Assembly (NCBI RefSeq): GCF_014642405.1
Contig: NZ_BMIN01000017.1
Location: 27,143-91,142 of the forward strand
DNA: 64,000 bases
Source: Pontibacillus salipaludis
GTDB lineage: Bacteria > Bacillota > Bacilli > Bacillales > BH030062
Direction: 5' to 3'
Under the pieces are notes generated by a model. The model had not been told where the DNA came from. It made no database searches and saw only the letters and a program-made list of their open reading frames with translations. Positions within the stretch are counted from its first letter, which is position 1; each line of letters starts with the position of its first letter. Below are positions 56,767 to 64,000 of this stretch, one piece after another. A program made the position numbers and the translations under genes.

Positions 56767-57621
56767 ATGGTGATTAAGTTGGAGGAAAACACAATAAACC
56801 AAACTGTACAAAAAGCTTTAGGGAAGAAGGAAATGGTTGAAGCGAACCCAGGCCATTACCTGATTCGAGCTGCTTTAGCTGGGATTTATATTGGATTTGC
56901 TATTATATTATCTTTTAAACTTGCACAACCTTTTTACGAGCAACATGCAGTGTCAACCTATCTCTTGAATGCTTTGTTCTTTGGAGTTGCCTTTTGTTTA
57001 ATTATTTATGGTGGATCTGAACTCTTTACGTCAAACACGATGTATTTGACTGTATCCTCTTTAAGGAAAGAGACAACCTGGTTGGATACCGTGAAGGTAT
57101 GGAGCTATTGCTATGCAGGTAATGTAGTAGGAATCTTATTTTTTACAGGAATCATTTATCTCACCGGTCTTCTTCAAGCCATTATTCCTGAAGAGTCGTT
57201 TCTTATTGCTGCTGCGGAGAAAAAGATGAATGTGCCGACTTCACAGCTTTTCTTTCGAGCCATCCTAGCAAACTGGCTCGTATGTTTGGCAGTATGGATT
57301 CCTATGCAAGTGAAGGAGGATATCTCGAAGATCATGCTAATGATGCTTCTTGTGTTCACATTCTTCATTTCAGGCTATGAACATAGTATTGCAAACGTCG
57401 CTTTGTTCTCACTAGCATTATCCTCGCCTCACACAGCTTTAGTGAGTCTGGAAGGATTCATGCACAACATCATTCCTGTTACACTTGGCAATATTATCGG
57501 CGGAGGCTTCTTTGTAGGAGCTGTCTATGTTTACTTAAACCAGAAAAAGCAAGCTTCACCTGTTTCAGTGAAAGGACTAAAGCCATTGAAAGGTCAATCC
57601 TCTAAGACTTCTCAAATATAA
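56767..57621 (+). CDS. formate/nitrite transporter family protein (FNT)
   Basis: 284 residues with six hydrophobic helices and the FNT pattern: GIYIGFAIILSF, GGSELFTSNTMYL, GNVVGILFF, ANWLVCLAVW, FFISGYEHSIANV and LGNIIGGGFFVG. Predicted passive channel/transporter for formate or nitrite. Start ATG 56767 or the next codon GTG 56770; AGAGGA lies 3 or 6 bp before. Upstream in-frame starts have no ribosome-binding site. It is followed by a DUF2294 gene, recalling the yrhF/yrhG pair of the B. subtilis formate dehydrogenase locus. Confidence 0.9.
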   Translation: MVIKLEENTINQTVQKALGKKEMVEANPGHYLIRAALAGIYIGFAIILSFKLAQPFYEQHAVSTYLLNALFFGVAFCLIIYGGSELFTSNTMYLTVSSLRKETTWLDTVKVWSYCYAGNVVGILFFTGIIYLTGLLQAIIPEESFLIAAAEKKMNVPTSQLFFRAILANWLVCLAVWIPMQVKEDISKIMLMMLLVFTFFISGYEHSIANVALFSLALSSPHTALVSLEGFMHNIIPVTLGNIIGGGFFVGAVYVYLNQKKQASPVSVKGLKPLKGQSSKTSQI

Positions 57622-57676
57622 GTGTGACTTTTGATTTCGGACTAACTCAAAATAACGGAAACATTTAACATTATTA

Positions 57677-57801
57677 TTTAAAAATAATGTCAGACGCGTT
57701 ATAATTACCGTGGGATAGATGAATAAACTTCTTTCCTACAATAGAAACCACAATTACTGTCTACCGAAGCCATCGAAGGTCAGCCTTCTTTGGCTTTTTT
57801 G
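57677..57801 (+). promoter_or_regulatory. promoter and terminator-bearing leader before the DUF2294 gene
   Basis: TATAAT (57700-57705) with TTTAAA 17 bp upstream; 60 bp on, a hairpin AGCCA-N2-GAAGG with CCTTC-N2-TGGCT and six T residues (to 57800). The DUF2294 start is about 100 bp further. The RNA between promoter and hairpin matches no riboswitch I know. The hairpin could also be the FNT gene's terminator, with a second promoter after it. Confidence 0.5.
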
Positions 57802-57897
57802 AACGCTTCTTAAACGATTTGTTTAGCTTGTTTTCTTAAGTGGTAAGTATATCTATCAGATGATAGTAGAAACTGCGAGAGAAAAGGGTTGAGAGAT

Positions 57898-58596
57898 ATG
57901 GAAGAGAAGTCCGTTCAAGCTGAATTAGCGAGTTATACAGGAAAGCTTTTACGAGAGCATTATGGCAAAGGGCCAGCTTCTGTCTATGTGTCGATTAAGC
58001 ATCCGTTTATAACATTTTATCTTCGTGATTTCCTCACACCCACAGAGAGTGTCCTTCGTAGCCAAGGTCACGATCAGAAGGTGGAAGAGACACGGGACCT
58101 TTTAATGAAAGACGTTTTACATGAACTGAAGGCCACGTTAACGGTTGTGGCGGACCTTCAAGTTGATAACTTATATTATGACTGGTCGTTAGAAAACCGT
58201 ACGGGTATCATTCTCGGCGTCCTGTCAGAAGATCAAGCAAACAAGGATGAACAATTTTATGAATATCCGGCCAAAGGGAAGCTGCATGAAGAGATTAACC
58301 GTGTAAGCCGACAGGTGGAGAAAGAGCCGGAAGAAACGAATTCACTTTATTTGAATGATCGAACCCTCGTTATTCAGCGTAAAGGAATCCTAGTTGATAT
58401 TGAGAAAGAACTGATTCGATCAGGGTATGAGCAACCGCTGCGCTTAAGTAAGCGAAGGTTAGAGAAAGACATGCTCGACCGTCGACTCTATGAATCTATA
58501 TTAGGTGTCTCGATTACCGATCTTTTTGTAGACTGGGATTTTCAGTTGGATCAGAGTTTTATAGTATTAATAATTCAAAAGAATAAACCGATGTAG
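57898..58596 (+). CDS. tandem DUF2294 protein
   Basis: 232 residues made of two DUF2294 units. The first (about 1-115) has HYGKGPASVYVSIKHPFI in parts, VEETRDLLMKDVL and DNLYYDWSLENRTGIILG; the second (about 130-232) is diverged, with LYESILGVSITDLFVDWDF. Function unknown; in B. subtilis a single-unit relative (YrhF) sits with formate dehydrogenase and an FNT transporter. Start ATG 57898 is 9 bp after AAAGGG. No dehydrogenase gene lies here. Confidence 0.85.
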   Translation: MEEKSVQAELASYTGKLLREHYGKGPASVYVSIKHPFITFYLRDFLTPTESVLRSQGHDQKVEETRDLLMKDVLHELKATLTVVADLQVDNLYYDWSLENRTGIILGVLSEDQANKDEQFYEYPAKGKLHEEINRVSRQVEKEPEETNSLYLNDRTLVIQRKGILVDIEKELIRSGYEQPLRLSKRRLEKDMLDRRLYESILGVSITDLFVDWDFQLDQSFIVLIIQKNKPM

Positions 58597-58628
58597 GTGG
58601 AAATGGGCTAGACTATAGAGCTAGACAT

Positions 58629-58670
58629 AAGCCGAAAAGACGTCATGTGACGTCTTTTCGGCTTTTTTTT
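58629..58670 (+). terminator. terminator after the DUF2294 gene
   Basis: Perfect 17-bp stem (AAGCCGAAAAGACGTCA with its complement) and an eight-base T run, the strongest in the window. Confidence 0.96.
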
Positions 58671-58709
58671 GTGGATAAAAGCGAAATGAAAGAAAAGGAG
58701 AAAGAAAAC

Positions 58710-59201
58710 ATGTTTGGATTTGCAGGTGTAATTAAACTTATTCTATCAGCATTTATCATATTGCCCGTTGTATCCATTATAAGGGAAGGGGGCTATTTAA
58801 TTGCGAGTCATTTATTGGGGGCTAGCAGTTCTAAGGTAACAGTAGGATGTGGTCCGAAGGTATTTAATATAGGAGTCTTTGAAGTGCGACGTTATTATTT
58901 TATGTACAGCTGGTGTAGTTACGATTCTTTAAAGTTTGATAAGAAATGGGCTCATATCATCATATATTCTGCGCCCATATTAAGTAATATCATCGTAGCA
59001 ATTGGAGTCAATGCGCTTCTTGCCGTAGATGGTATTCCTATGGAATCGTTTTGGACCCAATTTATCTTCTATGCGTTTTACTTTGTCTTATTTGATTTTC
59101 TTCCTGTGTATTACCCTGATGGTCAGCCTAGCAATGGAAGGGTAATCTATGACCTGGTTCGTCATAATAAATTCCCCGATTTCGAAAAAGAAGGGGAATA
59201 A
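58710..59201 (+). CDS. site-2-protease-like membrane protein lacking the HExxH zinc motif
   Basis: 163 residues, four hydrophobic segments. The helix where M50/site-2 proteases have HExxH reads SIIREGGYLIASHLLG, with Arg for the first His. The second site-2 motif is recognisable as LPVYYPDGQPSNGR (P-D-G). The connecting GCGPKVFNIGVFEVR resembles the S2P beta-strand segment. A catalytically dead or unusual relative is inferred. Start ATG 58710 is 9 bp after AAAAGGAG; earlier in-frame starts lie in the terminator. Confidence 0.7.
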   Translation: MFGFAGVIKLILSAFIILPVVSIIREGGYLIASHLLGASSSKVTVGCGPKVFNIGVFEVRRYYFMYSWCSYDSLKFDKKWAHIIIYSAPILSNIIVAIGVNALLAVDGIPMESFWTQFIFYAFYFVLFDFLPVYYPDGQPSNGRVIYDLVRHNKFPDFEKEGE

Positions 59202-59282
59202 GACATTTTTTCAATGGACGACCTCTAATCCTCACTTCTTGGGCATATCATGTATAGATGAGTTGAGATAGGAGGGACATCA

Positions 59283-60338
59283 ATGTGGAATCAGAATGGA
59301 TATCATATGTATCCTTATTATCCTTTTCAAACTCCTTATTACGATGATGCCCGATTTGCTGGACAGGGAGGCTATGGAAACGAGCAGCAACCTGTATATT
59401 ATGATGCGGCGCAAGTTCCATTATCATATGCCGATCAGCCTATAGTACAAGATGGGATTGAACCAGCCTATCGAGCCAGTTGGAAGTCATGGGAAGACCT
59501 TGACTCTCCACCGGGGGGAATGAAGGGAGCGCCAGCAGTGGCTTCTTGGCAGGCCAATCGATTGGATTGTTTCGTACGTGGGGACGATAACGCGATGTGG
59601 CATAAATGGTGGGATGGTTCCCGATGGAGAGAGTGGGAGAATCTTGGTGCACCGCGAGGAGGTCTTAGAAGCTATCCAGCTGCTGTTTCATGGGGGCAGA
59701 ATCGCATTGACTGTTTTGTTCGGGGCCGTAATGAGCGAATGTGGCATAAGTGGTGGGACGGTTCACGCTGGAGCAACTGGGAGGACCTTGGGACGCCACC
59801 AAGAGGCATGAAAGGTGCTCCGGCTGTAGCATCATGGCAATCGAACCGATTAGATTGTTTTGTTCAAGGTGAAGACAACAACATGTGGCATAAGTGGTGG
59901 GATGGTTCTAGGTGGAGTGGGTGGGAAGATCTTGGTTCTCCTCAAGGCGGCCTACGCGATGCCCCTGGTGCTGTGTCATGGGGGCCAAATCGAATTGACT
60001 GTTTCGTACGTGGTCGCACGGATCAGCTATGGCATAAATGGTGGGATGGTTCCCGCTGGAGCAATTGGGAGAACCTTGGTGCTCCTCGTGGTGGATTTGA
60101 AAATGCACCAGCAGCTTCATCATGGTCTCCTAACCGAATCGATTGCTTCGTTCGAGGTGATAACAATAGTTTATGGAAGAAAACATGGAAAGGGACGAAG
60201 TGGAGTAATTGGAAAGACCTTGGTGCCCCCCAAGGTGGTGTCCGCTCAAGCCCGGCGGCCGTCTCCTGGGCAAGGAAGCGGGTGGATTGTTTCGTAAGAG
60301 GGCGAAACGACAACATGTGGCATAAGTGGTATTCATAG
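59283..60338 (+). CDS. PLL-type beta-propeller lectin-like protein (DUF346 repeats)
   Basis: 351 residues. The first 65 are Tyr/Pro/Gln-rich without signal peptide, like spore-coat tails. Six 48-residue units follow from residue about 70, each with SW-N2-NR-[LI]-DCFV-[RQ]-G, then MWHKWWDGSRW and W-E-[DN]-L-G-x-P. Units alternate in type (VASWQ-N-NRLDCF versus VSWG-N-NRIDCFVRGR), showing growth by two-unit duplication. The pattern matches fucose-binding PLL lectin propellers; the sugar is unknown. Start follows GGAGGG. Possibly a spore-surface lectin. Confidence 0.85.
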   Translation: MWNQNGYHMYPYYPFQTPYYDDARFAGQGGYGNEQQPVYYDAAQVPLSYADQPIVQDGIEPAYRASWKSWEDLDSPPGGMKGAPAVASWQANRLDCFVRGDDNAMWHKWWDGSRWREWENLGAPRGGLRSYPAAVSWGQNRIDCFVRGRNERMWHKWWDGSRWSNWEDLGTPPRGMKGAPAVASWQSNRLDCFVQGEDNNMWHKWWDGSRWSGWEDLGSPQGGLRDAPGAVSWGPNRIDCFVRGRTDQLWHKWWDGSRWSNWENLGAPRGGFENAPAASSWSPNRIDCFVRGDNNSLWKKTWKGTKWSNWKDLGAPQGGVRSSPAAVSWARKRVDCFVRGRNDNMWHKWYS

Positions 60339-60377
60339 AAAAAGCCTGCATCTCTTATAAGAGGTGCAGGCTTTTCG
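60339..60377 (+). terminator. terminator after the lectin gene
   Basis: Long hairpin AAAAGCCTGCA-T-CTCT with AGAG-G-TGCAGGCTTTT, loop TATA. Confidence 0.93.
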
Positions 60378-60409
60378 TTGTTGTAATTTGGCCATAGGTC
60401 AATAGGGAT

Positions 60410-60640
60410 GAGCATTGCTCAAAAGCAGATGCGGACGGGTAGAAAGTGAGCGAGCACGGCTAGGAAGCCATTGAGCACGGCCAGAAAATGAGCGAGCACG
60501 GCTCAAAAGCGTGCGGGCACGGCCAGAAAGCGATCGATCACGGCTCAAAAGCGATTGAGCACGGCTAGAAAGCGATCGAGCACGGCTAGAAAATGAGCGA
60601 GCATGGCTCAAAAGCAGATACGCACGGCCAGAAAACTTAT
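60410..60640. repeat. eleven 21-bp tandem repeats (minisatellite)
   Basis: Eleven units of exactly 21 bp with no indel, consensus GAGCACGGCTAGAAAGCGATC. Units vary mostly in two places: CTAGAAA/CTCAAAA/CCAGAAA and the last six bases (GCGATC, ATGAGC, GCAGAT). One minus-strand frame stays open and would give SRARSLS heptads, but it begins inside the array, has a stop just upstream and no ribosome-binding site, so it is treated as non-coding. Confidence 0.93.
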
Positions 60641-60679
60641 TTTGCTTTTCTAGATCTGCCTCAAATCGTCTATGGATGA

Positions 60680-61117
60680 TTAGTTATCATGTATAGGGAT
60701 GATTTGTCCCCTGATCTCACCTGCAAGGTTTTGTTCTGTATGCACATTTACATACGTTAATTCCTTTTTCATGCAATCGAGAAGGTCAGCAATGGAGTGA
60801 ATGCCGACGTCGTTCTTCACAATGTCTTCATCTCTTAGAATGCCAGTTACTACACCTTTATGAGTTGAGATACCGTTTTGGTTTGGTAATGTATCAAGAT
60901 CTGCTCCGAACAAGAAAGCTACAACAGGACCATTCTGGTCACGATTGCCAAAGTGGATATGGGCTTGAACGAAATTTTCGATATCTTCCACTTTTAGTAC
61001 GAATTTAATTTTAGTGTCATGCTTATTTGCAACAAATTTTGCGAAGCCAGATGCTTGAGATTCAACTGGTGGAACTTCGTTTTTTCCTTTTAAGCGTGCT
61101 TTAAAATACTTTTCCAT
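60680..61117 (-). CDS. CHRD domain protein
   Basis: 145 residues, one CHRD (chordin-like) domain: FKARLKGKNEVPPVESQASG, FVQAHIHFGNRDQNGPVVAFLFG in parts, YVNVHTEQNLAGEIRGQI. No signal peptide is visible from this start. Start ATG 61117 has GGAGG at 7 bp on the minus strand. Function unknown; CHRD proteins in Bacillus are often surface or spore associated. Confidence 0.9.
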   Translation of the reverse strand: MEKYFKARLKGKNEVPPVESQASGFAKFVANKHDTKIKFVLKVEDIENFVQAHIHFGNRDQNGPVVAFLFGADLDTLPNQNGISTHKGVVTGILRDEDIVKNDVGIHSIADLLDCMKKELTYVNVHTEQNLAGEIRGQIIPIHDN

Positions 61118-61242
61118 ATCATCGCCTCCTGTAGTGAACGCTCTTATCTTATTCACTGGGCTCTGAATGGTGTTTGTATATTTAAGTGGATGTGAGAGTT
61201 AGTGTGAAGGGGCCATTACCATATGGGGTTTAGGGCTTGCTC

Positions 61243-61371
61243 GGGGACAACTCGCTTTCCTGCGGATAGCTGGAAAGCCTCCTCGTTCGCTTTCGCTCTA
61301 CAGGCCCGCCTTACGCCCAAACTAAATTAAAGGAACCTTGACATCTCGCCCTTGGAAAGCGAATCGTCCCC
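61243..61371. repeat. 129-bp intergenic element with inverted ends
   Basis: Bounded by GGGGACAACTCGCTTTCC (61243-61260) and GGAAAGCGAATCGTCCCC (61354-61371), complementary at 16 of 18 positions. The interior is GC-richer than its surroundings. It occupies the 350-bp gap between the CHRD and hydrolase genes (61118-61463); the rest of that gap shows nothing recognised. Confidence 0.8.
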
Positions 61372-61463
61372 TAGAAACATTAACTACTCAACATATGTAA
61401 CGGCTCCATTTACACACAAAGTCTACTAACTTCGTCTCTTCTTATAGTAAGATCTTTTTGAGT

Positions 61464-62264
61464 TTATATACTCTGTAAAAGCAGATCCACTTCTTCTCGT
61501 ACGGCTGCCCATGCTTCTGTTTTTGTGTCGATCAACATAAAGTGTTCGGCTTCTGTAAGTTCTACAAACTTCACAAACTCAGCCAGTTCTTCAGCGATGC
61601 GCTGGTAACGTGAGCTGATTCCAATAGGGACATGTATATCAAGTGCCCCGTGAATGAGGACGTGTGGAACGTTAAAAGGAAGCAGTTCAAGTGGTGAGGC
61701 AGCTTTTAGTCGTTCGGCTACATCTTGAGGGCTGCCTTTTAATAAATCGGCAACTGGGTTGTTTGGTTCTGCTCCTATAGACGTATCTCTGAAATGGTGA
61801 ACGTCGTGCATCGTTTCAAGATCGACTACACCTGCAAGGCTCATAGCTCCTGCTACAGAATGGGGATGTTCTATATAAAGATCGCTTGTCGCCTGAATCT
61901 TATGACGGCCTGCGAGCCACATTGCTAAATGGCCGCCGGCTGAATGACCAATGGTAATGGTTTTGGTGGTATCTAGATTATATTCTTTGGAAAGCTCAAG
62001 TACGTAATCGAAAGCGGCCCCTACGTCTAAGAGGGTATTGGGCCAAGCACCATCTTCTTGTCCAACGCGACGATATTCTATATTCCAAGTAGCGAAGCCT
62101 TGAGCTGTTAGATCTTCTGCAACATCATGCATAAGATCCAACTGGAACTGTTCTTTCCAGAATCCTCCGTGTATAACAACCGCAACGGGATGAGGTCCTT
62201 CTCCTTCTGGGAGTCTTATTTCTCCAAATTGGTCTTTTTTGTCTCCGTAAAAAATCTTCTTCAT
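61464..62264 (-). CDS. alpha/beta hydrolase (kynurenine formamidase/BD-FAE-like)
   Basis: 266 residues. Oxyanion motif VVIHGGFWKE near residue 30, nucleophile elbow IGHSAGGHLA (Ser about 108), Asp in ALDIHVPI and His in TEAEHFMLID. This matches the HGGFW-type carboxylesterase/arylformamidase group. Substrate unknown. Cytosolic. Confidence 0.88.
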   Translation of the reverse strand: MKKIFYGDKKDQFGEIRLPEGEGPHPVAVVIHGGFWKEQFQLDLMHDVAEDLTAQGFATWNIEYRRVGQEDGAWPNTLLDVGAAFDYVLELSKEYNLDTTKTITIGHSAGGHLAMWLAGRHKIQATSDLYIEHPHSVAGAMSLAGVVDLETMHDVHHFRDTSIGAEPNNPVADLLKGSPQDVAERLKAASPLELLPFNVPHVLIHGALDIHVPIGISSRYQRIAEELAEFVKFVELTEAEHFMLIDTKTEAWAAVREEVDLLLQSI

Positions 62265-62508
62265 CGTAACACCTCATTACTCTTTTTCTATAAAGGTATT
62301 ATCTCATAGATGAATAAGCAAAAGGAAAAGTGTGTCCGGTTTAAAAGATTTAATTTTCTGATTACTTGTTGACTTTCCTTTTCTTTCAAGATAAGTTAGT
62401 AAGTAGATGATATAACGATAAAAATAAATCCGATAATTTAGTGCAATACGTTTTGGTTCTGTCTGCCTGGTTTTAGGAATGATTCTAAGCGAAAATGGGG
62501 GAAGATGT

Positions 62509-63822
62509 ATGATTTTGCACAAAAATGAAAGCGCTTCAAAAAGTGATATGGAACAAGTGCAGCTAGCGGGTCTTAAGGATACAGTGAAGCGGGTGTACGA
62601 CCATGTTCCGTTTTACCGGGATCAATTTGATGCAATGGGCCTGAAGCCGAGTGATATACAAACCGTTGAGGATGTCCAGAAGTTACCTTTTTTGCAGAAG
62701 AAGGATCTTCGTGCTCATTATCCGTTTGGTTTATTTGCAGTAGATCGAAGTGAACTTGTACGTCTACACGCTTCTTCTGGGACAAGCGGAAAGCCGACGG
62801 TTGTCGGATATACAAAAAAGGATATACAAATGTGGTCTGATCTTGTCGCTCGTGCCATCTCTTTAGCGGGTGGGAAGAAGGGGGAGATCCTCCACAATGC
62901 TTATGGGTACGGTTTATTTACAGGTGGACTTGGTCTCCACTTTGGGAGTGAAGAGTTAGGGATGGCTACCGTTCCTGTCTCAGGGGGCAATACCGAACGT
63001 CAGATTACGTTAATTGAGGACTTCAAGCCGACGGTGATCTGTGGTACTCCTTCTTATATGTTGAATATTGCAGAGCGCATGGAGCTTATGGGTAAAGATC
63101 CAAGAGCTACGTCCTTAAAATACGGCATTTTCGGAGCCGAGCCATGGTCTGAAGAGATGAGGCGCACTCTTGAAGAGAAATTTGATATTAAAGCGTGTGA
63201 TATTTACGGTCTAAGTGAAGTGTTGGGGCCTGGGGTGGCTATGGAATGTCATGAAGCTCAAGATGGCCTTCATGTTGCTGAAGACCATTTCCTTGTTGAG
63301 GTCATTAATCCTGAAACGATGGAGCCAGTGGCAGATGGGGAAGACGGAGAGCTTGTTTTTACTAGCTTAACGAAAGAGGCCTTTCCTGTTCTTCGTTACC
63401 GTACAGGTGACATCGCTTCGATTACACGTGAACCTTGTGCTTGTGGACGTACGACAACGCGCATGTCCAGGGTGAAAGGTCGAATCGATGACATGCTTAT
63501 TATAAGGGGAGTAAACGTATTTCCTTCTGAGATTGAACATTTTCTATTACAGGTAAAGGGGATTGTTCCTCATTATCAGCTTCATTTAATGCGTAAAGGA
63601 AGTATGCAACAAGTTGAATTGCAGGTCGAAGTCGATGAAGCGTTCTATGGAAGTATCGGAGAGAATCTAAAGCATGAGAAGTGTGACACCTTATCAAAGC
63701 AGATCAGAACCATCATGAAGAATAACTGTCTCGTTTCTGTAGATGTTCGTGTGAACAAACCAAATTCCATCCCTCGTTCTGAGGGGAAAGCGGTTCGGGT
63801 TGTAGAGCAGATGATGAGTTAG
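62509..63822 (+). CDS. paaK: phenylacetate-CoA ligase PaaK
   Basis: Adenylates phenylacetate and joins it to CoA. 437 residues, ANL superfamily: phosphate loop ASSGTSGKPTVVGYT, DIYGLSEVLGPG, the hinge RTGDIASITREPC and KGRIDDMLIIRGVNVFPSEIE in parts. Start ATG 62509 follows GGGGGAAG. No other paa genes are in the window, so an aryl-acid role beyond phenylacetate is possible. Confidence 0.92.
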   Translation: MILHKNESASKSDMEQVQLAGLKDTVKRVYDHVPFYRDQFDAMGLKPSDIQTVEDVQKLPFLQKKDLRAHYPFGLFAVDRSELVRLHASSGTSGKPTVVGYTKKDIQMWSDLVARAISLAGGKKGEILHNAYGYGLFTGGLGLHFGSEELGMATVPVSGGNTERQITLIEDFKPTVICGTPSYMLNIAERMELMGKDPRATSLKYGIFGAEPWSEEMRRTLEEKFDIKACDIYGLSEVLGPGVAMECHEAQDGLHVAEDHFLVEVINPETMEPVADGEDGELVFTSLTKEAFPVLRYRTGDIASITREPCACGRTTTRMSRVKGRIDDMLIIRGVNVFPSEIEHFLLQVKGIVPHYQLHLMRKGSMQQVELQVEVDEAFYGSIGENLKHEKCDTLSKQIRTIMKNNCLVSVDVRVNKPNSIPRSEGKAVRVVEQMMS

Positions 63823-63836
63823 GAGTAGATTCTATT

Positions 63837-63872
63837 AAAAAGCCTAAATCGTTATTACGATTTAGGCTTTTT
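63837..63872 (+). terminator. terminator after paaK
   Basis: Perfect 16-bp stem (AAAAAGCCTAAATCGT with ACGATTTAGGCTTTTT), loop TATT. Confidence 0.96.
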
Positions 63873-63876
63873 GGAT

Positions 63877-64000
63877 GTGTGCCCGACATGGGCGCAAGCT
63901 TTAGGGTTAGAGTCCCGAACGGTGAAGGTCGTTGTAGCCGTTAGCCAAGGGCAAGGGTGTCCGGGGTGACCCGGAATCTGAAGGAAGCCGGAGGCAAATT
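63877..64000 (+). mobile_element. 5' end of a group II intron (continues beyond window)
   Basis: From 63877 the sequence opens with GTGTG, the GUGYG 5' splice-site consensus, followed by CCCGACATGGGC, AGCTTTAGGGTTAGAGTCCC and GAACGGTGAAGGTCG, the conserved domain I start of bacterial group II introns. It begins 4 bp after the paaK terminator, the insertion preference known for class C introns; the class is not certain from this fragment. The reverse transcriptase and 3' end would lie beyond 64000. Confidence 0.85.

Noticed and set aside
57700..57801. Known riboswitch before the DUF2294 gene
   Set aside because: Checked by eye against SAM, THF, ZTP, fluoride, guanidine and preQ1 cores; none fit.
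60399..60611. Minus-strand 70-codon ORF with SRARSLS repeats
   Set aside because: It starts inside the 21-bp array right after an in-frame stop, has no ribosome-binding site, and lies in the terminator side of the lectin gene.

Overview
The window is a chromosomal segment of a low-to-mid GC, endospore-forming-type Firmicute. Gene content and protein sequences look like a moderately halophilic Bacillaceae (Halobacillus/Pontibacillus-like): ligA-camS order, a yrrT/mccA/mccB operon, gatCAB, dgkB, rlmCD, a SAM-riboswitch cysH operon, UPF0182, FrnE and a proline symporter. The genus is an inference from resemblance, not a search result. No rRNA, tRNA or CRISPR array was seen.

Layout: 1-3190 ligA (5' end outside the window) and camS. 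3202-3418 a 37-bp tandem repeat. 3570-6777 a sulfur-recycling operon (yrrT-luxS-mccA-mccB) that carries homocysteine to cysteine. 7189-8835 a PutP symporter preceded by a 31-codon membrane peptide. 9005-9355 three rod-like 118-bp repeats. 9449-12656 gatCAB, then dgkB, rlmCD and a DUF1456 gene. 16026-19769 an accessory block: a MazG-like pyrophosphohydrolase coupled to a nuclease-DUF2075 helicase, convergent with a SAP-domain nuclease-like protein. 20151-31463 mixed genes (C39-like protein, NERD protein, UPF0182, metA, secreted-type nuclease, PadR/HAAS pair, GNAT, HAD), with several families of short palindromic repeats between them.

31782-44650: an aldehyde dehydrogenase and a YkwC-like dehydrogenase, then a sulfate-assimilation regulon. 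A TauE/SafE transporter (minus) and the operon cysH-sat-cysC-sumT-sirB-sirC-hemD-cysJ-cysI (plus) diverge from one intergenic region, and each has its own S-box SAM riboswitch with terminator. The plus operon holds sulfate activation and reduction plus the enzymes that build siroheme for CysI. No cysP-type sulfate permease is present, so the TauE protein is the candidate transporter.

44767-64000: a three-operator promoter and a secreted GH16 beta-glucanase with C-terminal binding modules, a YtrA-type GntR regulator with its membrane partner, FrnE, a frameshifted SMP-30 gene, DUF4317, a YjcD-like helicase with a terminator in its leader, a formate/nitrite transporter with a DUF2294 protein, a degenerate site-2-protease-like membrane protein next to a PLL-type beta-propeller lectin, a 21-bp minisatellite, a CHRD protein, an alpha/beta hydrolase, PaaK, and the first 124 nt of a group II intron inserted just after the paaK terminator.

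The least explained material is: (i) repeat arrays with an exact 52-bp period whose hairpin stems covary; (ii) the 118-bp rods with compensatory changes; (iii) four perfect copies of TTGATCAAACGTTTGATCAA; (iv) the MazG/DUF2075/SAP-nuclease block, which could be an uncharacterised defence module. Several start codons were reassigned from ribosome-binding-site position.
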